Assembly (NCBI RefSeq): GCF_019239235.1
Contig: NZ_JAAZTS010000005.1
Coordinates: 62,001 to 126,000 of the forward strand
Source of the DNA: Caecibacteroides pullorum
GTDB lineage: Bacteria > Bacteroidota > Bacteroidia > Bacteroidales > Bacteroidaceae
Direction: 5' to 3'
Length of the DNA: 64,000 bases
Shown here: positions 1 through 8,612 of the stretch, piece after piece
Position numbering within the stretch: the first letter of the stretch is position 1
How the letters are laid out: every line of letters starts with the position of its first letter
Program-made: the position numbers and the translations under genes
The notes under the pieces: model-generated
Told to the model about the DNA's origin: nothing
Seen by the model: only the letters and a program-made list of their open reading frames with translations
The model's database searches: none

Positions 1-1
1 A

Positions 2-796
2 GGACTGGCAGGCGTGGGCAAGGCTTCGAGTGCCGAAGTGGCCGACGCCAAGGCCCGCGTGGCGCAAGACCGCATGACGGCCGTGCAAACCGAAAACGAC
101 TACCGCCTCGCCCTGCTCACCCTGAGCCAGCTCATCGAACTTGAGTCGCCCGAAGGCTTCGTGCTCGAATCACCCTCTACGGCCATCGCACCGTCGCCCA
201 TCACCCCGCCCGACGATATCTATCAGACAGCCCTCACTGGCAAGGCTTCCATCCAAGCCGCCCAATACCGTCTGGAGGGAAGCAAACGTAGTGTCCGCAT
301 CGCCCAAAGCGGCTATTATCCGCAACTGAGCCTCAACGGAAGTCTGGGTACGAGCTACTACTCCACCATCAACCGCACCTTCCGCCAGCAGATGGGCGAC
401 AACTTCAGCAAGTACCTGGGCGTGAGCCTCAGCATACCCCTCTTCAACCGCCTGGCTACGCGCAACCGTGTTCGCACCGCCCGCCTCCAGCAGGAGAACT
501 ACGCCCTCCAGCTGGACAACGCCAAGAAGACGCTCTACAAGGAAATCCAGCAGGCCTGGTACAACGCCACCGCCGCCGAAAGCAAATATACCAGTAGCCA
601 TGCGGCCGCCCTGGCCAGCGAGGAGTCTTTCCGCCTGATGACACAGAAGTTCGAGAATGGCAAAGCCAACGCCGTGGAGTTCAACGAAGCCAAACAAAAC
701 CTGATGAAGGCACAAAGCGACGAGCTCCAAGCCAAGTACGACTACCTGTTCCGCACCAAGATATTGGACTTCTACAAGGGGGTACCTATCGAATAA
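2..796 (+). CDS. TolC-family outer membrane efflux protein, C-terminal part
   Basis: The frame is open to the left edge of the window, so only the C-terminal ~264 residues are present. The protein is of the TolC/OEP type: an outer-membrane beta-barrel with a periplasmic alpha-helical tunnel that carries substrates out of an RND or ABC pump. Visible signs are long amphipathic helices rich in Ala, Gln and Glu, then a strand-forming segment (YYPQLSLNGSLGTSYY) and the typical LSIPLFN turn before the second helical repeat. It probably closes an efflux operon whose pump and adaptor genes lie outside the window. The next gene starts 46 bases on, on the same strand. The substrate cannot be inferred. 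Confidence 0.85.
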   Translation, partial: GLAGVGKASSAEVADAKARVAQDRMTAVQTENDYRLALLTLSQLIELESPEGFVLESPSTAIAPSPITPPDDIYQTALTGKASIQAAQYRLEGSKRSVRIAQSGYYPQLSLNGSLGTSYYSTINRTFRQQMGDNFSKYLGVSLSIPLFNRLATRNRVRTARLQQENYALQLDNAKKTLYKEIQQAWYNATAAESKYTSSHAAALASEESFRLMTQKFENGKANAVEFNEAKQNLMKAQSDELQAKYDYLFRTKILDFYKGVPIE

Positions 797-842
797 GAAA
801 AATAAATGATATCTTTGCACCTGCTAAAGCATAGGTTTACAG

Positions 843-2807
843 ATGAAAAAGCAGTGCATTCTCCGCATAGCAACAGGCCTCATCGGCCTGTTGCTCCTCC
901 TGACGGCGGGAGGTTACATTCTCCGCAACGTCCTTCTGAACCACATGGTCGAGCAACGGCTGGCCTCCGTAGGCAAACGCCACGAACTCGACATCCGCTA
1001 CCGACACCTCACCCTCAAAAGCATCAACACCGTGTTGTTCGAAGGACTGAGCATCGTTCCACATGAACGAGATACTCTCCTAACCCTCGGTTCGCTTCAA
1101 GCACGACTCAGCCTATGGGAACTTCTCCAAGGCAATGTACAAATACGCCACCTTCAGTTAGATAGCTTGGCCGTGCGTTTTGTCAAGCATGGTTCCGAAG
1201 CCAATTATGATTTTCTTTTCCGACCCACGTCGGAGGCTGATGCATCCGCTCCTTCCACCACGCCACGAAGTGAAGAAGATTATACCCTCCGCATCAACAA
1301 GCTGCTCGACCTCGTCTTTGGTTTCCTGCCGGGAAATGGCACACTAACTCACCTGAACATCACCGAACAAAAAGACAACAACTACGTCAACCTCCATATC
1401 CCCCAATTCAACATCCAAGACCATCGCTTCCGAACGGACATCGTAGCCGACGAAGACCACTACGTGCAACGCTGGCAGGCCGAGGGCGAAATCAATCCCT
1501 CCGACCGTCGGCTAAGCGCTACTCTGCACGCACCCCACATCACCCTGCCCTACCTTAAACGACGTCTGGGTGCCGAAGTCAGCTTCGATAGTCTGACGTG
1601 CCGTTTCGAACAACAATGCCTTGGACGAGAGCTGACTCGCCTTATTGGACAAACAGAAGTTAATGGATTGAAAGTCTATCACCGACGCCTCTCACCTGAA
1701 CTGGTCAACCTCGACCATGGCCGGCTGGAGTTTCATCTGAACATCGCTCCTACCTCCATCGAACTGGATAGTACCAGCCTTGTACGTTTCAACCGTCTGG
1801 ACTTCCATCCCTACCTGAAGGTAGAACAGAAGAACGGATACTGGCATCTGACCTCTGTTACGGACAAGCCTTGGTTCCCTGCCGAAGACCTTTTCACGTC
1901 ATTACCCCGTGGCCTGTTCGACAACCTGGACGACATTCGCATCAAAGGTCAGCTGGCCTACCATTTCCTGCTCGACGTAGACTTTGCCCACTTGGACAGC
2001 CTTAAGTTGGAATCTGAATTGAAAGGAAAGGATGTACACATCGAAAGTTATGGCCACACGAACCTGAGCAAAATGGCAGAAGAGTTTGAATATACCGCCT
2101 ACGAAGACGATCGGCCCGTACGTACCTTTGCCGTAGGACCTTCATGGGAGCATTTCACTCCATTGAACCAAATACCAGCCATCCTTCAGATGGCCGTCCT
2201 ACAAAGCGAGGACGGAGCCTTCTTCTATCATCAGGGCTTCCTGCCCGACGCCCTACGCGAGGCTCTGATACAAGACCTCAAAGTCCATCGCTTTGCCCGC
2301 GGAGGAAGCACCATTTCTATGCAACTGGTGAAAAACGTCTTTCTGAACCGCAACAAAAACATCGCCCGCAAGTTGGAAGAAGCACTTATCGTGTGGCTCA
2401 TCGAGCACCAACGGCTCACATCGAAAGAACGCATGTACGAAGTTTACCTGAACATCGCCGAATGGGGGCCGCTCGTCTATGGCATCCACGAAGCAGCCGA
2501 CTTCTACTTTGCCAAACGCCCATCCGAGCTGACGCTGGAAGAATCCATCTACCTGGCTTCTATCATCCCCAAGCCCAAACATTTCAAGAACTCCTTTACC
2601 CCTGACGGACGATTGAAAGATAGCCAGAAGGGATATTTCCGCCTTATAGCCCAACGACTGGCCGCGAAGGGCATCATCAATGAAGCGCAGGCCGAAGGGG
2701 TGGACATAGCCAACGTGGTGCTTCGTGGCCCCGCCAAGGAGTCATTCGCACTTTCGAAGCCAGAGCCTTCCTCCTCGGAAAGCCATCGCTTTACCGAACC
2801 AGGGTGA
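843..2807 (+). CDS. Membrane-anchored GT51 peptidoglycan transglycosylase with AsmA-like N-terminal region
   Basis: 654 residues. One N-terminal membrane helix (about residues 8-28) is followed by ~400 residues rich in beta-strands that resemble AsmA/DUF748-type periplasmic domains. A monofunctional GT51 domain occupies about residues 440-610. GT51 hallmarks are present: QSEDGAFFYHQGF with the catalytic Glu, the ARGGSTISMQLVKN motif, the KLEEALIVWLIE helix, and LNIAEWGPLVYGIHEAADFYF as the last conserved block. These enzymes polymerise lipid II into glycan strands. There is no transpeptidase domain, so it is MtgA-like rather than a class A PBP. The large N-terminal region is unusual for MtgA, which is about 240 residues. 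Its 3' end overlaps the convergent S1 gene by 17 bases. Confidence 0.85.
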   Translation: MKKQCILRIATGLIGLLLLLTAGGYILRNVLLNHMVEQRLASVGKRHELDIRYRHLTLKSINTVLFEGLSIVPHERDTLLTLGSLQARLSLWELLQGNVQIRHLQLDSLAVRFVKHGSEANYDFLFRPTSEADASAPSTTPRSEEDYTLRINKLLDLVFGFLPGNGTLTHLNITEQKDNNYVNLHIPQFNIQDHRFRTDIVADEDHYVQRWQAEGEINPSDRRLSATLHAPHITLPYLKRRLGAEVSFDSLTCRFEQQCLGRELTRLIGQTEVNGLKVYHRRLSPELVNLDHGRLEFHLNIAPTSIELDSTSLVRFNRLDFHPYLKVEQKNGYWHLTSVTDKPWFPAEDLFTSLPRGLFDNLDDIRIKGQLAYHFLLDVDFAHLDSLKLESELKGKDVHIESYGHTNLSKMAEEFEYTAYEDDRPVRTFAVGPSWEHFTPLNQIPAILQMAVLQSEDGAFFYHQGFLPDALREALIQDLKVHRFARGGSTISMQLVKNVFLNRNKNIARKLEEALIVWLIEHQRLTSKERMYEVYLNIAEWGPLVYGIHEAADFYFAKRPSELTLEESIYLASIIPKPKHFKNSFTPDGRLKDSQKGYFRLIAQRLAAKGIINEAQAEGVDIANVVLRGPAKESFALSKPEPSSSESHRFTEPG

Positions 2808-3627
2808 TGCCCTTTTCGTCCAGCACCACCAAACGCTTCTTATACAGATCGCCTACGGCCTTCTTGAACACTTTCTTGCTTACGCCAAAGAGAGCATAGA
2901 TTTCTTCAGCCGGACTCTTGTCATTGAGCGTCGTATACCCGCCGTTACTACGAATGTGCTCCAGCAAGATGGAAGCAAAATCTTCTACACCCGCCTGGCC
3001 CATCTTTTGCAAAGCAAGATCGATCTTGCCATCCTCGCGCACCTGCTTCACATAAGCCTTCAGCTTCATCCCCACATGCAAGGGTTGGAAGATTTCACTC
3101 TCATAGAGCAGACCGCCATACTTATTATCGATAATGGCCTTGAAACCCAGGTCGGTCTTCTGCCACACCAGCACCTCTACTTCCTGGCCACACTTATAGT
3201 CCGCCTTCTCCTTCGACAAGTATCGATCCACCTTGGCCGAAGCCACAATACGGAAGCTTTCATCGTCCAGATGCACATGAACGATGTACTTTTTGCCCAC
3301 CTCCATCTTCATTTTCTGCTCGCGGAAGGGTACAAACAAGTCCTTCATCAATCCCCAGTTGAGAAAAGCGCCATATTGATTGACCCACGACACCTCCAGG
3401 CAGGCGAAATCGCCCACCTGCGCATAAGGTTTCTGAGTAGTCGCCACCAACCGCTCGTCCTGGTCCAAATAAATGAAAACTTCCAAATCGTCACCAGGCT
3501 TGCAACCTTGAGGGACATAACGCTTAGGAAGAAGAATTTCGCCCTCGATGCCTCCATCAAGGTACATGCCAAAATCCACTTCTTTCACTACGCGCAACGT
3601 ATTGTATTTTCCTAAATTAATTTCCAT
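2791..3627 (-). CDS. CvfB-like S1 RNA-binding protein
   Basis: 278 residues. It begins with S1/OB-fold repeats (about 1-65, 70-130 and 140-210), including the VKEVDFGMYLDGG and VNQYGAFLNWGLMKDLFVP strands typical of CvfB. It ends with a winged-helix segment (about 215-278, KSPAEEIYALFGVSKKVFKKAV). CvfB-family proteins bind RNA and in Staphylococcus influence virulence gene expression; the role in Bacteroidota is not established. A TACCTTTG promoter element lies just upstream and diverges from the malate dehydrogenase promoter. The gene is monocistronic as far as can be seen. Confidence 0.85.
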   Translation of the reverse strand: MEINLGKYNTLRVVKEVDFGMYLDGGIEGEILLPKRYVPQGCKPGDDLEVFIYLDQDERLVATTQKPYAQVGDFACLEVSWVNQYGAFLNWGLMKDLFVPFREQKMKMEVGKKYIVHVHLDDESFRIVASAKVDRYLSKEKADYKCGQEVEVLVWQKTDLGFKAIIDNKYGGLLYESEIFQPLHVGMKLKAYVKQVREDGKIDLALQKMGQAGVEDFASILLEHIRSNGGYTTLNDKSPAEEIYALFGVSKKVFKKAVGDLYKKRLVVLDEKGITLVR

Positions 3628-3643
3628 AAAATGCCTTTTGCGA

Positions 3644-3651
3644 CAAAGGTA
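3644..3651 (-). promoter_or_regulatory. -7 promoter element of the S1 protein gene
   Basis: Reads TACCTTTG on the minus strand, a full match to the Bacteroidota TAnnTTTG element, 17 bases upstream of the ATG. Confidence 0.6.
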
Positions 3652-3719
3652 AGGATAAGCTATAACATTTCAATCTAAAAGATAACTTTTTTATATGAAC
3701 AACTCTATGAGAAAAGCGT

Positions 3720-3727
3720 TATATTTG
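3720..3727 (+). promoter_or_regulatory. -7 promoter element of mdh
   Basis: TATATTTG on the plus strand. It lies inside the 28-residue upstream extension of the mdh reading frame, so translation must start downstream, at 3779. Confidence 0.65.
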
Positions 3728-3778
3728 CAACAGGAATTAAAAAGAGAACTTATTTATTCACCTTTAAATAACAAAATT

Positions 3779-4780
3779 ATGGAATTCCTTACAAATGAGA
3801 AATTGACAATCGTCGGCGCAGCCGGTATGATTGGTTCTAACATGGCCCAGACAGCCATCATGATGCGTCTCACTCCGAACATCTGTCTGTACGATCCGTA
3901 TGCTCCCGGCTTGGAAGGTGTAGCAGAAGAAATGTTCCATTGCGGTTTCGAAGGACTGAACCTGACCTTTACTTCTGACATCAAAGAAGCTCTGACAGGA
4001 GCTAAATATGTAGTATCTTCAGGTGGAGCTGCCCGCAAAGCTGGTATGACTCGTGAAGACTTGCTGAAAGGAAACGCCGCCATCGCCGAAGAATTCGGTA
4101 AGAACGTAAAGGCATATTGCCCCGACGTAAAACATGTAGTTGTTATCTTCAACCCTGCCGACATCACTGGTCTGATCACCCTGTTGTATTCTGGTTTGAA
4201 ACCTTCTCAGGTTACTACACTGGCCGCATTGGATAGCACCCGTCTGCGTAGCGAACTGGCAAAACACTTCAACATGTCTCCCGACAAGATCGAAAATTGC
4301 CGTACTTATGGTGGTCATGGCGAACAAATGGCCGTTTATGCTTCTACTGCCAAGGTTGATGGAAAACCGTTGCTCGACATCATCGGCACACCCGAACTGA
4401 CCAAGGAACAATGGGCTGAAATCCAGACAAAGGTAACTAAAGGCGGTGCCAACATCATCGCTCTGCGTGGCCGCTCTTCTTTCCAGAGCCCTGCATACGT
4501 TTCCATCGAAATGATTGCTGCCGCTATGGGTGGAAAACCGTTCCGTTGGCCTGCAGGTACCTATGTATATAGCCACGGCTTCGACCACATCATGATGGCT
4601 ATGGAAACAGAAATCACTAAGGACGGCGTTCACTACAAAGAGCTGAACGGTACGCCCGAAGAAGAAGCCAAGTTGCAGGAAAGCTACAAGCATCTCTGCA
4701 CCCTGCGTGACGAAGTTATCGAAATGGGCGTTCTGCCTGCCATCAAAGATTGGCACAGCATCAACCCGAACATCGATTGA
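3779..4780 (+). CDS. mdh: Malate dehydrogenase
   Basis: 333 residues. It interconverts malate and oxaloacetate with NAD, in the cytoplasm; in Bacteroides it serves the reductive branch from PEP to fumarate and succinate. The N-terminal Rossmann motif IVGAAGMIGSN, the GGAARKAGMTREDLLKGNA stretch and the catalytic-loop region RTYGGHGEQMAVY are visible. The frame is open for 28 more residues upstream, but a TATATTTG promoter element sits inside that extension and the conserved family N-terminus is MEFLTNEKLTIVGAAG, so 3779 is the chosen start. A perfect 10-bp terminator hairpin follows the stop codon. Confidence 0.93.
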   Translation: MEFLTNEKLTIVGAAGMIGSNMAQTAIMMRLTPNICLYDPYAPGLEGVAEEMFHCGFEGLNLTFTSDIKEALTGAKYVVSSGGAARKAGMTREDLLKGNAAIAEEFGKNVKAYCPDVKHVVVIFNPADITGLITLLYSGLKPSQVTTLAALDSTRLRSELAKHFNMSPDKIENCRTYGGHGEQMAVYASTAKVDGKPLLDIIGTPELTKEQWAEIQTKVTKGGANIIALRGRSSFQSPAYVSIEMIAAAMGGKPFRWPAGTYVYSHGFDHIMMAMETEITKDGVHYKELNGTPEEEAKLQESYKHLCTLRDEVIEMGVLPAIKDWHSINPNID

Positions 4781-4795
4781 TATTCCCCATTTTTC

Positions 4796-4828
4796 AAGGT
4801 GCCTCCCACACGAGAGGCACCTTTTTTA
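4796..4828 (+). terminator. Rho-independent terminator of mdh
   Basis: Perfect 10-bp stem (AAGGTGCCTC / GAGGCACCTT, arms 4796-4805 and 4814-4823), 8-base loop, then a T-run to 4828. Confidence 0.9.
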
Positions 4829-4848
4829 TACTTTTTTCCAAGAAAAGG

Positions 4849-4879
4849 TTTGTAGTATCAAAAAAAAGATTTACCTTTG
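4849..4879 (+). promoter_or_regulatory. Consensus promoter of the tRNA-Phe/tRNA-Pro unit
   Basis: TTTG at 4849-4852 and TACCTTTG at 4872-4879 with a 19-base spacer: a textbook Bacteroides sigma-ABfr promoter, 25 bases before tRNA-Phe. Confidence 0.85.
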
Positions 4880-4904
4880 CACCCGCAATCAAGCAAAAGC
4901 AAAT

Positions 4905-4977
4905 GGTGTCATAGCTCAGTTGGTAGAGCAAAGGACTGAAAATCCTTGTGTCCCCGGTTCGATTCCTGGTGACACCA
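4905..4977 (+). tRNA. tRNA-Phe (anticodon GAA)
   Basis: Cloverleaf with a 7-bp acceptor stem (GGTGTCA/TGACACC), D-arm GCTC-AGTTGGTA-GAGC, anticodon loop CTGAAAA and T-arm CCCGG-TTCGATT-CCTGG. Discriminator is A; the 3' CCA is not encoded. Confidence 0.97.
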
Positions 4978-4996
4978 CTTTTTCCCAATAAATTAT

Positions 4997-5069
4997 CGGA
5001 ATGTAGCGCAGTTGGTAGCGCACTACGTTCGGGACGTAGGGGTCGGGCGTTCGAGTCGCCTCATTCCGA
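4997..5069 (+). tRNA. tRNA-Pro (anticodon CGG)
   Basis: Acceptor stem CGGAATG/CATTCCG, anticodon stem CTACG/CGTAG around loop TTCGGGA (anticodon CGG), T-arm GGGCG-TTCGAGT-CGCCT. Discriminator A, no encoded CCA. It lies 19 bases after tRNA-Phe and is probably co-transcribed with it. Confidence 0.96.
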
Positions 5070-5073
5070 CAGA

Positions 5074-5110
5074 AATACGGCAGATGATTTTTCATCCGCC
5101 GTATTTTTTA
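5074..5110 (+). terminator. Terminator after the tRNA pair, possibly bidirectional
   Basis: Stem AATACGGC-A-GATGA / TCATC-C-GCCGTATT with one internal mismatch and a T-run. The A-run on the left side means it can also serve the minus-strand gene that ends at 5122. Confidence 0.8.
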
Positions 5111-5121
5111 CATCATCCCCA

Positions 5122-7254
5122 TCAAGGCATGGACTTCAGTCCTTCCCAACGCACATCCCATGTACCATCTTTCGGAAAACCAGGATTATCCACCTCACAT
5201 CCATCCCATCCGGCACACATCATGGCAATAGCCGTCAAAAGGCCACCATTACCAGGCAGATAACAACGTAGACGCCCATCCTGATAATTATGCCCGTTCA
5301 GTAAGTATGTATTAGTGCGTTTCTCCATCAACAAGGCACCTACGGCCTTCTCAGGTTCACCCATACGGGCGGCATTCATGGCGGTCATCGGATAGTCCCA
5401 TCCCCAGGTCTTTCCCCAATTCCAATTGTCCCACACCCAATGGAGCGTATTTTTCATATAATCTTCTCGAATCAAAGAATTCATCGGCAGGATTCCTACG
5501 GCCCCCAATACAGCCATATGATCGCTCGTGAAGCGTATATCCTTATATGTATCCGTAGCATCTTCTGAAGCCAAATACAATCCTTCCTCATTATAAGCCA
5601 GAGGGGAGAGTTTGTCTATCAGTTCATCCCATGCCAGGTTGCGCTCCATGCCTGCCCGTTCGCGCCACTTCTGAGCCACTTGCATGGCATAGTGCCAATA
5701 GGAAAGTTCGAAAGGAGGATTGATAGTGGTAGCAGCACGAAGAGTTTCCTGAGCAGGAATGCATCCTTTCAAGAGGAAACGTGCCCCCATTTCGTCATAC
5801 GTAGCAAAGGAATACATGAAAGCTGCCGTCTCCTGTACTAATTGGTTATAGCGGCGAATGATTTCTTCTGAAGGATGGGCACGATAGACCAATTCGGCCA
5901 AATAAATGAAATGGGGCTGTTGCCATATCAGGAAAGAACCCACATTCGAAGGAGCTTCCATTCCGCTGGGATCTGTCATTTTCATCCAACGTACGCCTTC
6001 AAAACCTTGACGACGAGCTATCTCACGAGCAACGGGTTCAACCGTCTCATACCACCCCAACGTACGCTCCAACAAATTCTCATGTCCCCACAAAGCAAGC
6101 CAGGACTGATGCCACCAGATCATCTCCAGATGAAATTTTCCAAACCAAGAATTATATGTCAAACCCGTTTCCTGTGGCGGAAAACTACCAGCAGATTGAA
6201 TAGCCAGAAGGTATTGAGACAATACCACGCGACGCTCCAACTCCTTAGCTCTAGGATCGGTGCAATGAGAAAAATCAACGGCAGCACCATTTGTCCAAAA
6301 CTCTTTCCAATGGGCAGCACTCTCGATGGAAGTTTCTTCAAAAGTCGGTAGCGTTTCAACTACAGACGCATCGGACGTTTCCTTAAGAAGTTCGGAGGTA
6401 AAACGACAAGAGAAAGCCAATGTATCCGCTTCAGGTTCCAAAATGTAATAGTTCCTTTCTTTCTCCAACAGATGGGCTTTTCCTTCCCAAGAGAGAGTCA
6501 CGTAGTAAGATGTTTCATCCAATGTACGCTTCAAGACCGCACATTGAGCATCCTGACGCACCACTTCCGTTGCATGCTTGTCATTGGCCTTCCAATCGCA
6601 AGCATCGTCTGAATGTTGGCCGGTAGGATAAGGGAAACGAAGATTAATGCCCGAACGGGCCTCATCCACAACCTTTGCCGAAATCATATCTAAAGTGGGA
6701 TGGCACACCGTCTGTACCTCGTAGTCAACACCATTCAGTGTAAAATTGCTACTTACTGTTCCCTTCCACATATCAAGGCTTTGACGCACATCAGTCAAGT
6801 CTTCTACCTCCACACTATCTCCCAATTCCAAACCAACGACACCCAAATGCAGACGATGTGGATTCATCCGCAACCAGTTGGAAGCATCTTGCTGACGCCC
6901 TGCCTCTTTGAACTGGCAAGCATAAAGTTCCTTGTGCCCACGGCCGAAATCAAACTCTTTCAACGCATCTTCCGGCTGAAAGTTTTGAGGATTTGGGAAA
7001 CTATGCCACCCCCACTGGCTCTGTGTTCCTAAAGGCACACCTTTGGAATAGCGTTCAGGGAAAGTCTGCAAACCCGTCACGTCTACCGTAAAGGCAAACT
7101 CCCCATTACCCACAGACAATGAAGCCAATGAATCGAACGCAGAAACCTGTGGATTGTTTCGCGCCACCAACGCCTCGCGATCAATAGGCTCCTGCCTTTC
7201 AACACCGCAAGCCGCCAAGGTGCATATCAGAATCAAATAAAAAAACTTTTTCAT
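5122..7254 (-). CDS. GH65-like (alpha/alpha)6-barrel glycoside hydrolase lipoprotein
   Basis: 710 residues. It starts with a lipoprotein signal peptide (MKKFFYLILICTLAAC, lipobox LAAC), so it is probably tethered to the cell envelope. An N-terminal beta-rich domain (about 30-300) is followed by a helical barrel. The segment from GKFHLEMIWWHQSW onward matches the GH65 pattern of a barrel helix followed by repeated aromatic-rich hairpins (GWYETVEPVAREIARRQGFEGVRWMKMT). No specific activity can be assigned. It follows the rhamnose operon on the same strand after 193 bases, so release of rhamnose-containing saccharides is possible but is only inference. Start chosen at the signal peptide; a TAGATTTG element at 7266-7273 lies in the nine-residue upstream extension. 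Confidence 0.6.
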   Translation of the reverse strand: MKKFFYLILICTLAACGVERQEPIDREALVARNNPQVSAFDSLASLSVGNGEFAFTVDVTGLQTFPERYSKGVPLGTQSQWGWHSFPNPQNFQPEDALKEFDFGRGHKELYACQFKEAGRQQDASNWLRMNPHRLHLGVVGLELGDSVEVEDLTDVRQSLDMWKGTVSSNFTLNGVDYEVQTVCHPTLDMISAKVVDEARSGINLRFPYPTGQHSDDACDWKANDKHATEVVRQDAQCAVLKRTLDETSYYVTLSWEGKAHLLEKERNYYILEPEADTLAFSCRFTSELLKETSDASVVETLPTFEETSIESAAHWKEFWTNGAAVDFSHCTDPRAKELERRVVLSQYLLAIQSAGSFPPQETGLTYNSWFGKFHLEMIWWHQSWLALWGHENLLERTLGWYETVEPVAREIARRQGFEGVRWMKMTDPSGMEAPSNVGSFLIWQQPHFIYLAELVYRAHPSEEIIRRYNQLVQETAAFMYSFATYDEMGARFLLKGCIPAQETLRAATTINPPFELSYWHYAMQVAQKWRERAGMERNLAWDELIDKLSPLAYNEEGLYLASEDATDTYKDIRFTSDHMAVLGAVGILPMNSLIREDYMKNTLHWVWDNWNWGKTWGWDYPMTAMNAARMGEPEKAVGALLMEKRTNTYLLNGHNYQDGRLRCYLPGNGGLLTAIAMMCAGWDGCEVDNPGFPKDGTWDVRWEGLKSMP

Positions 7255-7447
7255 GGTATCCAATACAAATCTAAATAACAAATGATACTTTTAGCACTCC
7301 TAAAACATAGAGATACGGACAGGAAAACACCCTTTTCCTAAAAAGGAAAGGCCGCACTCCCTATCCATACAAAATTGCCCGAAAAGGAAGTACAGCCTTC
7401 GCATCGCTCCATAACCCTAAAATGGAGGCAACACAACATGCAAATTA

Positions 7448-8602
7448 TCAATAAGCCTGACGATAAAGAGCTTCAATATCTTCAATGGAAGTAGGACGAG
7501 GATTACCACCCGTACAAACATCGTTGAAGGCGTCGATAGCCAACTGATGCAGGTCTTCCTCGCGAACACCAATCTCGTGCAGCTTCTGAGGAATACCGAT
7601 GCTCAATGACAACTGACGAACAGCATCAACGGCCGCACGCACACCTTCAGCCTCGCTCATGCCTTCCGTATTGACACCCATAGCCTTGGCTATCTGAAGA
7701 TACTTGGGAGCAGCTGGAGAATTGGCATTATACTCCATGACATAGGGAAGCAGGAGGGCATTGGCCACGCCATGCGGCGTATCATAGTGGGCACCCAACG
7801 GATGAGCCATCGAGTGTACGATGCCCAAGCCTACGTTACTGAAGCCCATACCAGCGATGTATTGAGCTTGCGACATAGCTTCGCGCGCAACAGTATCGTT
7901 ACCATTGTCTACGGCTGCCTTCAAGTTGGCAGCAATCATTTCGATAGCTTTCAGTTCGAACATATCGGACATAACCCAAGCACCAGGCGTGATGAAGCTT
8001 TCAATAGCGTGGGTCAAAGCATCCATACCCGTAGCGGCGGTCAGCCCTTTCGGCATGGAGTACATCAGTTCGGGGTCAACGATGGCTACCGAGGGAATGT
8101 CGTTCGGATCGACACAAACCATCTTCTTCTTGGCATCCTCGTCGATGATAACGTAGTTGATGGTCACCTCGGCCGCCGTACCAGCAGTGGTAGGCAAGGC
8201 AAAGGTAGGAACTGCCTTCTGACGGGTGTTGGCCACGCCTTCCAAGGATTTCACATCGGCAAAATCGGGATTGTTCACTACGATACCGATACCCTTTGCC
8301 GTGTCGATGGAAGAACCGCCTCCCAAAGCCACGATGAAATCGGCCCCCGATGCCTTGAAGGCCTCTACACCATGTTGTACGTTGGCAATGGTCGGATTGG
8401 CCTTTACGTCGCTGAACAGTTCGTAAGGGATATTATTCTTTTCGAAAACTTCGATTACCTTGTCGGCTACATGGAAACGGATCAGATCTTTGTCGGTTAC
8501 GAAGAAGGCTTTCTTGAAACCTCTGCGGGCAGCCTCAACGGCAATGTTCTCACGACATCCTGCACCGAAATAGGATGTCTCGTTCAATATCATTCTATAC
8601 AT
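7448..8602 (-). CDS. fucO: Lactaldehyde reductase (iron-dependent alcohol dehydrogenase)
   Basis: 384 residues, full length for the group III Fe-ADH family. It reduces L-lactaldehyde from the aldolase step to L-1,2-propanediol with NADH. The NAD-binding ALGGGSSIDTAKGIG motif, PTTAGTAAE, and the metal-binding residues in GMDALTHAIESF, GLGIVHSMAHPLGAHYDTPHG are visible. It is the last gene of the rha operon, 10 bases behind rhaD. In B. thetaiotaomicron the equivalent gene is called rhaO. Confidence 0.92.
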   Translation of the reverse strand: MYRMILNETSYFGAGCRENIAVEAARRGFKKAFFVTDKDLIRFHVADKVIEVFEKNNIPYELFSDVKANPTIANVQHGVEAFKASGADFIVALGGGSSIDTAKGIGIVVNNPDFADVKSLEGVANTRQKAVPTFALPTTAGTAAEVTINYVIIDEDAKKKMVCVDPNDIPSVAIVDPELMYSMPKGLTAATGMDALTHAIESFITPGAWVMSDMFELKAIEMIAANLKAAVDNGNDTVAREAMSQAQYIAGMGFSNVGLGIVHSMAHPLGAHYDTPHGVANALLLPYVMEYNANSPAAPKYLQIAKAMGVNTEGMSEAEGVRAAVDAVRQLSLSIGIPQKLHEIGVREEDLHQLAIDAFNDVCTGGNPRPTSIEDIEALYRQAY

Positions 8603-8612
8603 AATACTTGCT

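Noticed and set aside
2725..3615. Open frame of 296 codons on the plus strand opposite the S1 protein gene
   Set aside because: No recognisable motif; the minus-strand frame has S1 repeats, a promoter element and a family-like length.
3695..3778. Longer N-terminus for malate dehydrogenase
   Set aside because: The extension carries the TATATTTG promoter element and is not like the family N-terminus.
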